Below are positions 43,058 to 52,713 of a DNA stretch of 64,000 bases, one piece after another. The notes beneath the pieces are model-generated. The model saw nothing but the letters and a program-made list of their open reading frames with translations. It had not been told where the DNA came from and did no database searches. The position numbers were made by a program, and so were the translations under genes. Positions within the stretch are counted from its first letter, which is position 1. Every line of letters starts with the position of its first letter. This stretch comes from Enterocloster asparagiformis (GTDB lineage Bacteria > Bacillota > Clostridia > Lachnospirales > Lachnospiraceae), in NCBI GenBank assembly GCA_018380885.1, contig JAGZSY010000024.1, forward strand, positions 8,001 through 72,000, written 5' to 3'.

Positions 43058-44715
43058 CCTGTTTTTCCCTCCGGTTCCACGGGCAGATGTATGGTAATCC
43101 TGAACCCGTCGCCCTCCTCCGAGGCCACCCGCACCTGTCCCCCGGCCTCCTCCACCCTGCGGTAGATGCCCTCCAGGCCGTTGCCCCTGCGGATTTGCCC
43201 GCAGCCGCGGCCGTTGTCAAAGATGTAGAAGGCCAGGCTGTCGCCGGAAAACTTGAGAATCGCGTCCATATGGGTGGCTTGCGCGTATTTCATACAGTTG
43301 GTCAGCGCTTCCTTGAAGCATTGCAGGATCACCGGCGACAGCCGGCTGTAGCGCGGGCTGTCCGTGCCCTGGACCGTCACCTCCACCTGGAACTCCCGGA
43401 TGCTCCCGGCCAGCTGCCTGACTCCCTGGGATACCAGCCCGCCCTGGGCCATTGCCCGCAGGTTGTTGATGGAACAGCGCAGTTCCCGGATTCCTCCGGC
43501 AGCCAGCTCCTCCGCCTGAAGCAGATAGGCGTCCGTCTCCGCTTCCGTCTTGTCCTTCCGGCCTATGCGAGCCAGCTTGAGCAGGGAATTGATCATGGTC
43601 AACGTGTGTCCCGTGGTGTCGTGAACCTCCTGGGCGATCCGGTTGCGCTCCTGTTCCACTGCCAGGCGTCCGCCCTGCACCGCCAGCTCCCGTTCCCGGT
43701 CCAGCAGCTCATAGTAACGGCTCACATCCGAGACCAGCACCGTGCCCGCCTGGAAATGTCCGTTCCGGTCCAGGCTGCTCCGCCGGCGTATCTCCAGCCG
43801 CCTGTCCCCGCACCGGACCAGAAGGCGCTGCCTCGCTGCCTGCGATTCGTCCCCATCCTCCTGCGGGCCCTCCGGCGGTTCCTCCAGACGATCCATTTCC
43901 GCCACCGCCGCCTCAAACCGCCCCATACCATCCCCGCTTTTGACGCCGAACCACGCCTGCGCCGCCGTGTTGGCCCAGGTGACGCGGCCCCGCTCATTGT
44001 AGACCAGCACCGCCTCGGGCAGCTCCTCCAAAATCTGCCCAAAGGCCAGGGAGTTTACATCCAGGAAATCGTACCGGTACACGGCCAGCAGCATGATCAG
44101 GCTGGACACGGAAAACGCAGGCGGCGTCAGGTCGAAGCCGGTCTGCACCGCCCCTGATATGTGCAGCAGGTTGAACAGCAGCGGCACGGCGGCGGACACC
44201 AGAATCATGGCAATGTGCAGGGCACGCACCTTGTATTTGCGGAAATTTCCCGCCACCGCGGCCATTCCGGCCACAACGCAGGCGTAGGTAAAGACCACAT
44301 GCAGCAAAAACGCCGGGCCGTAGACCACATTTCCCACCTCAAACTCCGTGTAGAACAGGTGATGGACCTCGTTGGTCAATAGCACCGCGAAGTTGACCGC
44401 GGGCAGGGCCCAGAGCAGGACCATTCCCCAGAGGGGCAGGCGCTTGCCTGCGTACCAAAGCGCGAACACCAGCCACGCCGGGCCGATAAAGCAGATTCCC
44501 ACGTAGGAAATCGCGTAGGCCGTGTACAGCCCCTCCCGCGATTGCACGAACCCCAAAAACAGCTGCGGCACGCACCAGACCACAATCAACAGCTGGCAGG
44601 CGATGAACGCGCAGACCGTCCTGTTCCGGTCCGCCTTCAGCAGCAGCCAGACCGCCGAGTACAGTGACATGGCGATGGCCGCCAGGTAAGTAATATTGAG
44701 CAGAATATCAAACAT
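43054..44715 (-). CDS. 7TM sensor histidine kinase with PAS and HisKA_3 domains
   Basis: A 553-aa kinase. Seven hydrophobic helices fill about residues 4-230 (the histidine kinase N-terminal 7TM region), followed by a PAS region (ILEELPEAVLVYNERGRVTW), the HisKA_3 dimer helix with the phospho-histidine in RIAQEVHDTTGHTL and an HATPase domain (KEALTNCMKYAQATH, FDNGRGCGQIRRGNGLEGI). The ATG at 44715 (MFDILL) has GTGGAG 8 bp before it; the longer frame starts inside the promoter and is excluded. The 7TM region suggests a small hydrophobic or membrane ligand. Confidence 0.92.
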   Translation of the reverse strand: MFDILLNITYLAAIAMSLYSAVWLLLKADRNRTVCAFIACQLLIVVWCVPQLFLGFVQSREGLYTAYAISYVGICFIGPAWLVFALWYAGKRLPLWGMVLLWALPAVNFAVLLTNEVHHLFYTEFEVGNVVYGPAFLLHVVFTYACVVAGMAAVAGNFRKYKVRALHIAMILVSAAVPLLFNLLHISGAVQTGFDLTPPAFSVSSLIMLLAVYRYDFLDVNSLAFGQILEELPEAVLVYNERGRVTWANTAAQAWFGVKSGDGMGRFEAAVAEMDRLEEPPEGPQEDGDESQAARQRLLVRCGDRRLEIRRRSSLDRNGHFQAGTVLVSDVSRYYELLDRERELAVQGGRLAVEQERNRIAQEVHDTTGHTLTMINSLLKLARIGRKDKTEAETDAYLLQAEELAAGGIRELRCSINNLRAMAQGGLVSQGVRQLAGSIREFQVEVTVQGTDSPRYSRLSPVILQCFKEALTNCMKYAQATHMDAILKFSGDSLAFYIFDNGRGCGQIRRGNGLEGIYRRVEEAGGQVRVASEEGDGFRITIHLPVEPEGKTG

Positions 44716-44832
44716 ATTTGTTCTCCACAGTGGCGCCAGAGGACTGCGCCGCATTGCATTTAGCACCGGGCAGGCCAAGGCCCGCCGCCCTTCAGGAGCA
44801 TGGCAGCGCGCGGCCGTAAGGCCCGTACCCTG

Positions 44833-44862
44833 ATTATACGCCATGTCCGCAGTCCCTGTCAA
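44833..44862 (-). promoter_or_regulatory. Promoter of the two-component operon
   Basis: Minus-strand TTGACA, 18-bp spacer, TATAAT: two perfect hexamers, about 120 bp upstream of the kinase ATG. Confidence 0.75.
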
Positions 44863-44894
44863 AGTAAATACTGATTATGCTTTATAACAACCTG

Positions 44895-47800
44895 TCACCG
44901 TTTTTTCATTTCATTGCGGGCGGCGAACAGGATCAGCCCGATCCCGGCGGCCAGCAGGTATACCCACCAGGAGATGCTCAGCCAAAAGCCCCTGGTCACG
45001 TACAACGCCACCCCCAGGGCCGTGCCCCCGGAAATGAAGGCCCACCGGCGGCATCTCCCGGCGCAGGACAGCACCAGAACCGCCAGGCAGATTCCTTCCA
45101 GGATCAGCGCATCCGCCAGCCGCCCGGTGAGAAAGGCATCCACGACCAGCGCCAGCAGGCAGCAGGAGTAAAGCGCTGTCTGCAGATTGTATATAAATGC
45201 GCGCTTTCCCCAGACCACAGCCAGACTCCAGATGTATACCGCCGCGGGAATCAGCCGAATCTCCAGGCGCAGAATCTCCGGCCATACGTAAAAAGGCTGC
45301 ACCCAGAACGCGGCCACCGCCAGCGCCCCGGAGATGGTAAACGCCGCCTTGCGCAGGGGCTTTAAAGCCACGTACTGCAAGGTGCAGACGATTCCCGCCA
45401 GTATACAGGCAAACAGCCAGCTGCGGGAGGGCGCGGCGATCCCCATGATCAACAACGCCGGCGCGGCCAGAACGCAGAACCAGTCGGCCCGCACGCCCAG
45501 AATCTGCCGCTCATCATTTTCCAATATTTTCCACTTCATTCTCATCAGTCCGCCGAACACCAGCAGAAACGCCAGCGCGCCCCCGTAAACCAGGTCTGCA
45601 GACACATGATAGCGGCCTGACAGCACCGCCGGCAGCCAGAGCGTCACCGCCGCGGACAGCAGATGCAGGTTCAGATCGCCCGTCCTGTATGTGAGCGCGT
45701 ACACTGCCGTAAATGCGGCCAGACAGGCGGGCAGGTAAGCCAGCTCCCGGGCCGCGCCCCGGTAAAATCCGGCCATCGTCAGGCCGTACAGCACGGCAAA
45801 ACCGATCTGGAAAAAGCGTTCCATGTTCCGCTCCGGTTTTCTCACGCGCCGCGCAAGATACTCCGCCGCGAAAAAAATCAGGATCACAAGCCGCCTCTGC
45901 ACGGCAATCTCCAGATAAGGATAACAGGCCGCGTGAACCCCTGCCAAAGCCAGGGTATATACCCCGTAGACGGATACGGTGCGAAGCGCGCCCTCCAGCC
46001 TGCGGCCGCGGATCGCCAGATAAGCGGCCGTGATCAGATAAAAGGGCAGCGTGCCCTCAGCGCGTCCCAGACTGTCTCCCAGGAAATACGCCGCGCCCAG
46101 ACAGCAGCCCAGCGCCAGGAGCCCGATCTGCATGAAATCCTGCTTCACAATATCCCACACCATGAAAAGGATCAGGTAAGCCAGAAACATTTCCTCACAG
46201 CCAAGCCCCATGATTCCCAGATGAGTCCTGAGCAGGGGAACCATCAGCACCGGAAGGCCCAGGGCCGCCAGCGGAAAGGCCTGGCGCAGCGGCTTCACCC
46301 GCCTGCTCCACGACTCCGCCGCCGCCGCGAAGGCCAGGACGACCAGAGCAGCCAGAAGATACCGGTTATTTTCCCCATAATCCAGCAGAGCCCGGCAGAA
46401 GAGCAGCCCGGCAGAAGCCAGCGTCAACAGGGTAAACAGCACTTCCCCGGCCAGGCTTGACAGCGGATTTTTGAGCTGTTGGCGAAGTAAGTAAAGGGCT
46501 GCGAATACCAGGGCTGCCGTCAGCAGTCGCTGGTTAAGGCCCAGAGGAAGAAAGAAAATGCAGTAGTTCAGGAAAGCCGCGGTCATCAGGCTGTGAAGCC
46601 CACTCAGCACCTGTGTGCGGTATCTCAGGGCCTCCAGGGTGATATCCAGGGTCAGCAGGCCCATGCAGATCATCCCGTGCACAGTCAGCCCGCCGTCCGC
46701 TATAACGGCCAAAATCACGCCGCCCAACAACAGCAGCCCCGCAGCTGCTCCCAACAGCGCCAGTGCCTCCCGCGCCGCGCTGTGGACCGGAGCGCGCTCC
46801 AGGACAGCCAGGAGAACCAGACCGGCAGCCACCGTGTAAAGGCCCGCTGCCGCGGTCCCCGGCGCGATCAGGCGCCACAGCCCCACCATCATCTGAACGG
46901 AGAACATTGCTAGGTATGCCTGGGACATCTCCCCCGCCTCCCCGCAGCCCTGTCCCCGGCAAAGGCCCAGGTAAAGGTGGACCCCAGCCATGAGAAACGC
47001 CGCCAGTGCGGTGACCGGCCCTGTGCCGAGCACAATCAGCACCAGGGCGCTGATTCCCCACAGATTGACGGTTGCAAACATGGGGAGCGCGCGCAGGATG
47101 CCTGCCGGCGCCCGGTCCGTTTTCCTGCGCCTTACGGCCTCCGCCGCAGCCGTCACCACCAGGCCGTAGCAGGCCATGCCCAGCGCAAACCCCAGACGGC
47201 CGGGGTGGAAGGAGGCTGTCAGCAGCGCGGCCGCCACGGTTAAGCCCCACAGGCAGCAGCCGCTGTAAATAGTTTCCGGGAACTTTTTAAGCCCGGCCAG
47301 AAGCGCCAGCTCCGTCAGCACGGTGCCGGCCAACAGCAGCAAATACCGGTGATACCCGGCGAGGGTCAGCTCCGGCCCTAAAAGGCCGAAAAAGCCCACC
47401 GCCAGCACGGCCACAAACAGGAAGATGCTGCCCAGAATGTAAAACGCCTTGGAGGTGCCCCGAATATGCAGATGGTGATCCGCAATGGCGCTGGCTCCGA
47501 AGAAGATACCGGAGAATGCCATGACCAGGGCCACCTTGAACAGATCGGGAAGCACCCGCCACGCCGTGGTGGCGAAAATCATACCGGCCAGGATCACAAA
47601 CACCACGCCCACCACCAGCGCCACCGTGCCCTGCCAGTTTGTGGGGGCGGAGGGCGGCTGGGGTGCGTCCTGAAAATGGACCGGCGTCTGAGGATGGAGC
47701 GACGCCTGGAGATCGGGCGTTGCCTGGGGATGAGGCGTTGCCTGGGGATGAGACGTTGCCTGGAGATGAGGCGTTGCCTGGAAATCGGGCGTTGCCTGGG

Positions 47801-48215
47801 GTTCGGGCGTTGCCTGGAGATCGGACGTTGCCTGGGGTTCGGGCGACGTCCAAGGCTGCATATCTGCCCGAGGCTGCTTTTCTCTCTGAGGCTGCACCCA
47901 GCCGCCCGCAGCGCTATTATAAGCGGAACAGGCATTGCTTTCGGCCCCCGGTTCCTCCCCGCGCGGCGCATCCGCCTGCCGCAGCCCATCGACCTGCCCC
48001 AACACCTCCGTCTGCCCCAACTCATCCGCCATCCATCCCCCATAAGCCTCCTGGGGCGCCGGATATCCCCGGCCGGTCCGGATTGCCTCAAGCTCCCGGT
48101 TCAGCGCTGCGATTTTCTGCTTTTTCTGGCCGTTCATCACGGCCAGCACGATGATAAACGCCAGCTCCACAAACGGCAGCGCCAAATACAATAAAAACAG
48201 CGTAATGATTAACAT
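44895..48215 (-). CDS. Very large polytopic membrane protein with QAT-repeat linker
   Basis: A 1106-aa protein of unknown function. It has an N-terminal helix, a short coiled stretch (KKQKIAALNRELEAIRTG), a proline-rich cytosolic or external linker to about residue 190 with hexapeptide repeats (PQATPD, LQATPE, FQATPH and variants), then more than twenty hydrophobic helices to the end. The layout (coil, linker, many helices) resembles DUF2339/DUF2157-type membrane proteins, but I cannot confirm a family. The start is the ATG at 48215 with AGGAGG 6 bp upstream; a GTG two codons earlier overlaps that site. A palindrome GTGACATTTGTCAC (48311-48324) lies about 100 bp upstream. Confidence 0.75.
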   Translation of the reverse strand: MLIITLFLLYLALPFVELAFIIVLAVMNGQKKQKIAALNRELEAIRTGRGYPAPQEAYGGWMADELGQTEVLGQVDGLRQADAPRGEEPGAESNACSAYNSAAGGWVQPQREKQPRADMQPWTSPEPQATSDLQATPEPQATPDFQATPHLQATSHPQATPHPQATPDLQASLHPQTPVHFQDAPQPPSAPTNWQGTVALVVGVVFVILAGMIFATTAWRVLPDLFKVALVMAFSGIFFGASAIADHHLHIRGTSKAFYILGSIFLFVAVLAVGFFGLLGPELTLAGYHRYLLLLAGTVLTELALLAGLKKFPETIYSGCCLWGLTVAAALLTASFHPGRLGFALGMACYGLVVTAAAEAVRRRKTDRAPAGILRALPMFATVNLWGISALVLIVLGTGPVTALAAFLMAGVHLYLGLCRGQGCGEAGEMSQAYLAMFSVQMMVGLWRLIAPGTAAAGLYTVAAGLVLLAVLERAPVHSAAREALALLGAAAGLLLLGGVILAVIADGGLTVHGMICMGLLTLDITLEALRYRTQVLSGLHSLMTAAFLNYCIFFLPLGLNQRLLTAALVFAALYLLRQQLKNPLSSLAGEVLFTLLTLASAGLLFCRALLDYGENNRYLLAALVVLAFAAAAESWSRRVKPLRQAFPLAALGLPVLMVPLLRTHLGIMGLGCEEMFLAYLILFMVWDIVKQDFMQIGLLALGCCLGAAYFLGDSLGRAEGTLPFYLITAAYLAIRGRRLEGALRTVSVYGVYTLALAGVHAACYPYLEIAVQRRLVILIFFAAEYLARRVRKPERNMERFFQIGFAVLYGLTMAGFYRGAARELAYLPACLAAFTAVYALTYRTGDLNLHLLSAAVTLWLPAVLSGRYHVSADLVYGGALAFLLVFGGLMRMKWKILENDERQILGVRADWFCVLAAPALLIMGIAAPSRSWLFACILAGIVCTLQYVALKPLRKAAFTISGALAVAAFWVQPFYVWPEILRLEIRLIPAAVYIWSLAVVWGKRAFIYNLQTALYSCCLLALVVDAFLTGRLADALILEGICLAVLVLSCAGRCRRWAFISGGTALGVALYVTRGFWLSISWWVYLLAAGIGLILFAARNEMKKR
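47701..47850 (-). repeat. 18-bp tandem repeat encoding QATPxx hexapeptides
   Basis: About eight units with core GTTGCCTGG (plus-strand) recur every 18 bp inside the 1106-aa gene, e.g. GCGTTGCCTGGGGATGAG. Because the period is a multiple of three, the frame is kept and copy number can vary. Confidence 0.8.
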
Positions 48216-48341
48216 ACCCACCCTCCTGTTCTGCGGCTTCCCCTCTGTTTCTGCCTTTAGTATACGGTATTTCCCCGCCCGGCGGCAGATGTCATGCGTA
48301 ACAAACTACAGTGACATTTGTCACGCCATTCCCGGAAAGGC

Positions 48342-48383
48342 AAAAACTGCGCCGGGAAACAAGCATTCTGTCTCCCGGCGCAG
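48342..48383 (-). terminator. Terminator after the GGDEF gene
   Basis: A perfect 11-bp stem (CTGCGCCGGGA and TCCCGGCGCAG) with a 15-nt loop, followed on the minus strand by TTTTTG. It starts just past the stop codon at 48391. Confidence 0.85.
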
Positions 48384-48390
48384 CCATCTG

Positions 48391-50337
48391 TCAGCCTCTC
48401 TGAAATTTATCCTCGTACATCGCCTTGTCCGCCCGGTCCAGCACGCTGCCCAGGCTCCGGTCCGTCAAGGGGTCGTAGAACGCAAAGCCTGCGGAAATCC
48501 CTGCCTTGAACTCCTCATTGCGGTCAAAACGTTTCATATTCCCCTTCAGCGCGGACACCGCGGCCCTCACATCCTGGGGACGGCAGTTTTCCAACAGTAC
48601 GGCAAACTCATCGCCACCGATCCGGTAAACCTGTCCCCCGGGGAATGCCTTGCAGATGGACGCGGCCGCTAAGCGGATATATTCGTCGCCCACATTGTGG
48701 CCGAACCGGTCGTTGACCTGCTTTAGGCCGTTCAAATCGCACATCACCATGCACAGGTTTTTTCCCTCGCCCAACTCCTGGTTGCAGGCCCCGATCTCCC
48801 GCTCAAAGGCCATGCGGTTCTTGACCCCGGTCATCCCGTCGTAATCCCGCTCCTCCTCCAGCATCCGCTTCTGGAGAATCTCGTCCGTCACATCCTCGAT
48901 CACCCCCACAATGGCCCCGTTGCGCTCCTTCCTGCTAATCCGAATCCAGACCTCCTGATCGCAATCGGCCAGCCGCATCGTGGCGTCCTCGCGCTCATCC
49001 CCCCGGTGCATCCGCCGCAGGTAATCGCAGAACGCTTCCCTGTCGCGGGTAAATCTGCGCTCCTGCTCCCGGCTCAGCCGCAAAAGGCGCGGAACCTGCA
49101 TGGTCATGAGCACCCGGTTGGTGTGCCCGCTCATCTCAAAGACGCCCACGGGAACCTCCGACAGCTCCATGAGCCGGGAGTACTTGGTAAACCAGCGGCT
49201 GATCACCAGGGCCAGCACCGTCCCCATAAACAGTGAAACCAGAAAGGAAATCCCCAGGATCGCGCTGATTTTCTCAGGGGAACGCAGCAGAGCGGAGCGG
49301 TCGATCAGCCCGATCAGGTACCACTTCTCCGCGGAAAACGGCGTGTTGTTGTAATACATTCCCATATCATTTACGCCTGCGTACAGCTTCGCCTCCTCCG
49401 CAGAGCCTTTCAGGCGGTAGATGGAATCTACTCCGCTCACCGCCTCCATCTCCAGGGGCTGGCCCTCGGTCAACATGCTTTTTTGCAGCGCCCCGTTCAG
49501 CACGGACACCCGGATCGGGCTGTCCTCCCCATCCTGGGTGCCGATGATATAGCCGTAGAACTCCGGCCCCTGGGAAACCGGCAGGCTTTTATAGAGGTGA
49601 TGGATGGAAATCTCCACCCCGAACACACCCACCGGATTGCCCTTTTTGTCTGCCAGAGGAACCGAGTATGTAATCACGTCCTCCCCATTGGCCGCGGGCT
49701 TAAACGGCTTGCTCCAATACCCCAAAAGCTTCGTATCCTCAGTCAGCCCGATGTTCTCAAACGGCTTCACATAGAAATCATTGGGAATCACATCCAGATT
49801 CAGGCGATAGCCCCAGTTGGCGTCCGTCACCACGTGCAGCCGCTCCGCCACATTCCAGGGACCGTACAGCATATAGGTGCTGGCGTTCTTCTGATCCGTG
49901 CGGTTGGGATTTGCGTTGCGGAAATACAGGGCCGCGTGATCGTTGGTGCCCGGCTCCACCTGATTCAAAATCAAAAATGCCCCTGTTGTCTTGGTATAGT
50001 ACATGGAGTCCAGAACCACCGGTGCAATCCCTTCCAGCAGCTCATCCACGCTCTTAGCCCCGTCCCCGCCCTTCATGGCCTCATCGGTAAAATACTGCCG
50101 TATCTGGGTGGTATAGTGCTCGAAATTAGTCCAGACCGAAGTCATCTGGTTTTCCAGATTGTCCGCCTGCCCGCTGACCTTCTCTGAAAAAATAGCATAG
50201 GCGTTTTCTTTTGAGTGCCGGATCACGCCGCCCGCCACCAGTATGGCCCACATCACAATGCTTTGCAGCACAGCGGAAACAATAAACGCCAAAGCCAGCT
50301 TTTGCGCAATGGTTTTACTTTTCATTTGCCTCCCCAT
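48391..50337 (-). CDS. Membrane diguanylate cyclase with dCache-like sensor
   Basis: A 648-aa sensor. A helix at about 12-33 and one near 345-370 (SAILGISFLVSLFMGTVLAL) bracket a large extracytoplasmic domain with a Cache look (YWSKPFKPAANGEDVITYSV, then GNPVGVFGVEISIHHLY). A PAS-like segment and then GGDEF follow (motif at 574-578, YRIGGDEFAVLL), with no RxxD inhibitory site. Its start overlaps the binding-protein gene by 23 bp; the ATG at 50337 has GAGG 6 bp upstream, and an ATG four codons on has GGAGG nearby. The overlap suggests that the lipoprotein delivers the signal to this sensor. Confidence 0.9.
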   Translation of the reverse strand: MGRQMKSKTIAQKLALAFIVSAVLQSIVMWAILVAGGVIRHSKENAYAIFSEKVSGQADNLENQMTSVWTNFEHYTTQIRQYFTDEAMKGGDGAKSVDELLEGIAPVVLDSMYYTKTTGAFLILNQVEPGTNDHAALYFRNANPNRTDQKNASTYMLYGPWNVAERLHVVTDANWGYRLNLDVIPNDFYVKPFENIGLTEDTKLLGYWSKPFKPAANGEDVITYSVPLADKKGNPVGVFGVEISIHHLYKSLPVSQGPEFYGYIIGTQDGEDSPIRVSVLNGALQKSMLTEGQPLEMEAVSGVDSIYRLKGSAEEAKLYAGVNDMGMYYNNTPFSAEKWYLIGLIDRSALLRSPEKISAILGISFLVSLFMGTVLALVISRWFTKYSRLMELSEVPVGVFEMSGHTNRVLMTMQVPRLLRLSREQERRFTRDREAFCDYLRRMHRGDEREDATMRLADCDQEVWIRISRKERNGAIVGVIEDVTDEILQKRMLEEERDYDGMTGVKNRMAFEREIGACNQELGEGKNLCMVMCDLNGLKQVNDRFGHNVGDEYIRLAAASICKAFPGGQVYRIGGDEFAVLLENCRPQDVRAAVSALKGNMKRFDRNEEFKAGISAGFAFYDPLTDRSLGSVLDRADKAMYEDKFQRG

Positions 50338-51754
50338 TCAGGACCTCGGACATTTTCGCCGTCAGTCCAACATACCAGCTGCGGAAATTTTCTTCGCTCA
50401 GGAAGTCTGCTAACACCGCCTCCGCCGTTTCACCGCCCTCAACCCGGACGCGCAGTTCCTCCAGATCCAGGCTGACCTGATTGGAAAGCGAATCGCAGAA
50501 TAGCTGGTTGGCGCTGTACGAATCTTTAAAACTCCGCTTCACATAAAACTCCTTGCTTTCCATGGCCTCGAGAGCCGCGGCCACGCTCTTTTCCACCGCC
50601 CGGCTGTTGTCCTCCCTGCGGACGTGCTTTAGCAGCTCCGGCAGTGAGGTCAGCGCCGCCTGTTCCACCGGAATATATCCCGTGGATATCGCAAAGGCGG
50701 TGTTCTGCTCCGGGTCGGTAAACCATTTCATAAATTCAGCCGCCGCCCTCTCATGGACCTCATCCGTGACAAATCCGCAGAGGTTGGCCCCCCGCTGGGT
50801 CATCAGTTCCGCCCTGCCCTCAAAGGTGGGGTAAGAAAGCACGCTGCATCCGATGGGGTAGCTCTCCGCCCCGCTGACGATCACATCCTCCGGAAAATAT
50901 CCTGCCCCGGCCGACGAACCGATGTAGGCCACCAGGTTCCCGCTTTTGATTCCGTCCTGGTTGAACGTCTCGCTTCTGTACCAGCCCCTCAAATGGGGGA
51001 CATAGTAGACGTCCCACACCTTTCTGGCCACCTCCTCCGGGTAAACGAACACGGTCCGCCCGTTCTCCGTGCGGTAGGGCTCGCTCCCCTGCTGCACCGC
51101 GGACAGAAGGGCAAAATCATTGTACGCGTTCATCCCCAGAAACGGCTTGCCGCCCGACCACTGGTAGTAGGCCCCGGCGGTCTCCGCCAGCCCCTCCCAG
51201 GTGGAGAGCGCCGCCCTGTCGGCCCCTGTGGCCCGGGCGAACCTGGAATACTCCGTCTCATTTACAAACAGAAGCTCTGTGGACTTGGCAATGGGCAGCA
51301 TTTTGACGGCTCCGCCCTCCTCCCAGACACCCTCCTGCAAAAACTCCGGCCGGTACTTTGCCAGTTCCTCCTCGCTGAAATATTTCCTCAAATCCATAAG
51401 CGGCGCGATCTGATCCAGACGCCAGGCGCTGTCCGGATATGCCGTGAACAGCGTGGGCAGCGGATCGGAACCGATTACATGGTTTGCCGACCCGTACAGG
51501 GCTTCATCCAGCTCGTCGCTGGCCCCAAAGCCGTAGGAATCCACAATAATCCCCTTTTCCTTTCCCACCGTATCGTTAAACCGCTCAATGCTTTTGTCAA
51601 ATTCCACCTTGGCGTACGCATTGTACGCATGCCAGAGCGTGACAACCGTGGGCGAGGACAGGTCCATCGTCGCCTCCTTGCCGGAACATCCTGATAACGT
51701 GCCCAGCAAAATCACTGCCGCTGCCACTGCCAATCTATGATAAATTTTTTTCAT
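50315..51754 (-). CDS. Extracellular solute-binding lipoprotein, probable co-sensor
   Basis: A 479-aa SBP-family-1 protein. The signal peptide ends in the lipobox LSGC (Cys about 23). The mature protein has the usual layout (VVTLWHAYNAYAKVEFDKSI, then ISTGYIPVEQAAL), typical of sugar-type binding proteins. No permease or ATPase is beside it; instead it overlaps a GGDEF sensor gene. This points to ligand sensing rather than import. GGGAGG lies 3 bp before the ATG; a longer frame upstream is not plausible as a signal peptide. Confidence 0.88.
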   Translation of the reverse strand: MKKIYHRLAVAAAVILLGTLSGCSGKEATMDLSSPTVVTLWHAYNAYAKVEFDKSIERFNDTVGKEKGIIVDSYGFGASDELDEALYGSANHVIGSDPLPTLFTAYPDSAWRLDQIAPLMDLRKYFSEEELAKYRPEFLQEGVWEEGGAVKMLPIAKSTELLFVNETEYSRFARATGADRAALSTWEGLAETAGAYYQWSGGKPFLGMNAYNDFALLSAVQQGSEPYRTENGRTVFVYPEEVARKVWDVYYVPHLRGWYRSETFNQDGIKSGNLVAYIGSSAGAGYFPEDVIVSGAESYPIGCSVLSYPTFEGRAELMTQRGANLCGFVTDEVHERAAAEFMKWFTDPEQNTAFAISTGYIPVEQAALTSLPELLKHVRREDNSRAVEKSVAAALEAMESKEFYVKRSFKDSYSANQLFCDSLSNQVSLDLEELRVRVEGGETAEAVLADFLSEENFRSWYVGLTAKMSEVLNGEANEK

Positions 51755-51816
51755 AATCCTCCCATTCAAATCTGCCGCAAAACAGCCGCAGGCTGCGCGC
51801 ATCATCTGTTATATTA

Positions 51817-51845
51817 ATTATAACGAAGTGCACCGTGATTTACAA
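51817..51845 (-). promoter_or_regulatory. Promoter of the binding protein-GGDEF operon
   Basis: Minus-strand TTGTAA, 17-bp spacer, TATAAT, about 65 bp upstream of the ATG at 51754. Confidence 0.65.
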
Positions 51846-51913
51846 TCGTTCTTTTCTCAACTCCTGTTAAAATACCGCCGCGTCCGCCGGGGGTATTTTT
51901 CTCCCCGGCACTC

Positions 51914-51952
51914 AAAAAACGCAGGCCGGCCCAACTACAGCCATTCTGCGTT
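51914..51952 (-). terminator. Terminator after the YkgJ-type gene
   Basis: AACGCAG and CTGCGTT form the outer stem around a 21-nt loop with GGC/GCC pairs, followed on the minus strand by TTTTTTG. It lies about 35 bp after the stop. Confidence 0.65.
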
Positions 51953-51987
51953 TCCTCTCTCCGTTGGCAGCGGACTTTCCGCTGCGC

Positions 51988-52650
51988 TCAAACCGTCTGT
52001 TTTTTCGCCTCCGACAGCCGCTCATAAAACTGGAGGTAAAACTCCTCCCCCTCACGGTAGGGGGTCACAAAAAAGCAATTCAAAAGGTACATATTGATCT
52101 TCCTGGCCGTCCCCTCGTCGCCGGAGGCCTTCAGCATTTCCTGCAAATCCTTGAGAAAATAGTGCCAGTCCTTGATATATTGTTCATATTTTCCCACGTC
52201 CGGCGTGTCGATCCACTTGCGCACCTTTACCTTGGAGCGGTTCTCCTTCCTGCACTCATGGATTTGGAGAAAATAGGAAAATGAACGGTTCTCGTAAAGC
52301 CGCCCCAGGGGGAATATCCGGCAAAAGCCCGGGCGGAACTTGTGGATGGCGCAGCGCCCCTCCTGATTCAGGAACGCGCAGCGCTCATCCGGCCCGCACA
52401 TTTTCAGATTCGGCAGAATAATTCCGTCCACTACGTTGAGCTCCAGCGGACCGGCCAGAAGCTCCTGAAAATTGCGGTGCAGATTTGCCGTCAGGCGGTA
52501 AACGTCCAGCGGATCCAGCACAATGGATCTGCCCATACCCGTACAGCAGGCGAAGCAGCCTTTACAGTCCCCGCAGTCCGCCCGGACCATGTCGTTAAGT
52601 CCGTATAATTTACCGTCTGAGATTTCTTCGAGATTGATGTGGCGTTCCAT
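51988..52650 (-). CDS. YkgJ-family cysteine-cluster protein
   Basis: A 220-aa protein of the YkgJ/Fe-S or zinc cluster family. The first cysteine block is CGDCKGCFACC (about 26-36) and the second CGPDERCAFLNQEGRCAIHK, with PGFCRIFP after it, giving the CxxCxxCC...C...C...C pattern of the family. The cluster type and function are unknown; some homologues are thought to bind iron-sulfur clusters. It sits after the kinase array but has its own promoter. Confidence 0.88.
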   Translation of the reverse strand: MERHINLEEISDGKLYGLNDMVRADCGDCKGCFACCTGMGRSIVLDPLDVYRLTANLHRNFQELLAGPLELNVVDGIILPNLKMCGPDERCAFLNQEGRCAIHKFRPGFCRIFPLGRLYENRSFSYFLQIHECRKENRSKVKVRKWIDTPDVGKYEQYIKDWHYFLKDLQEMLKASGDEGTARKINMYLLNCFFVTPYREGEEFYLQFYERLSEAKKQTV

Positions 52651-52713
52651 GAGGGGGTGCTCCTTTCCTGGGGGTAGAGGTGTCCGCGGCGGCCGATTCC
52701 GTCACTGGGCTAT

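Noticed and set aside
44716..44862. 49-residue N-terminal extension of the histidine kinase
   Set aside because: This part contains the TTGACA/TATAAT promoter; the ATG at 44715 starts the first membrane helix and has its own ribosome site.
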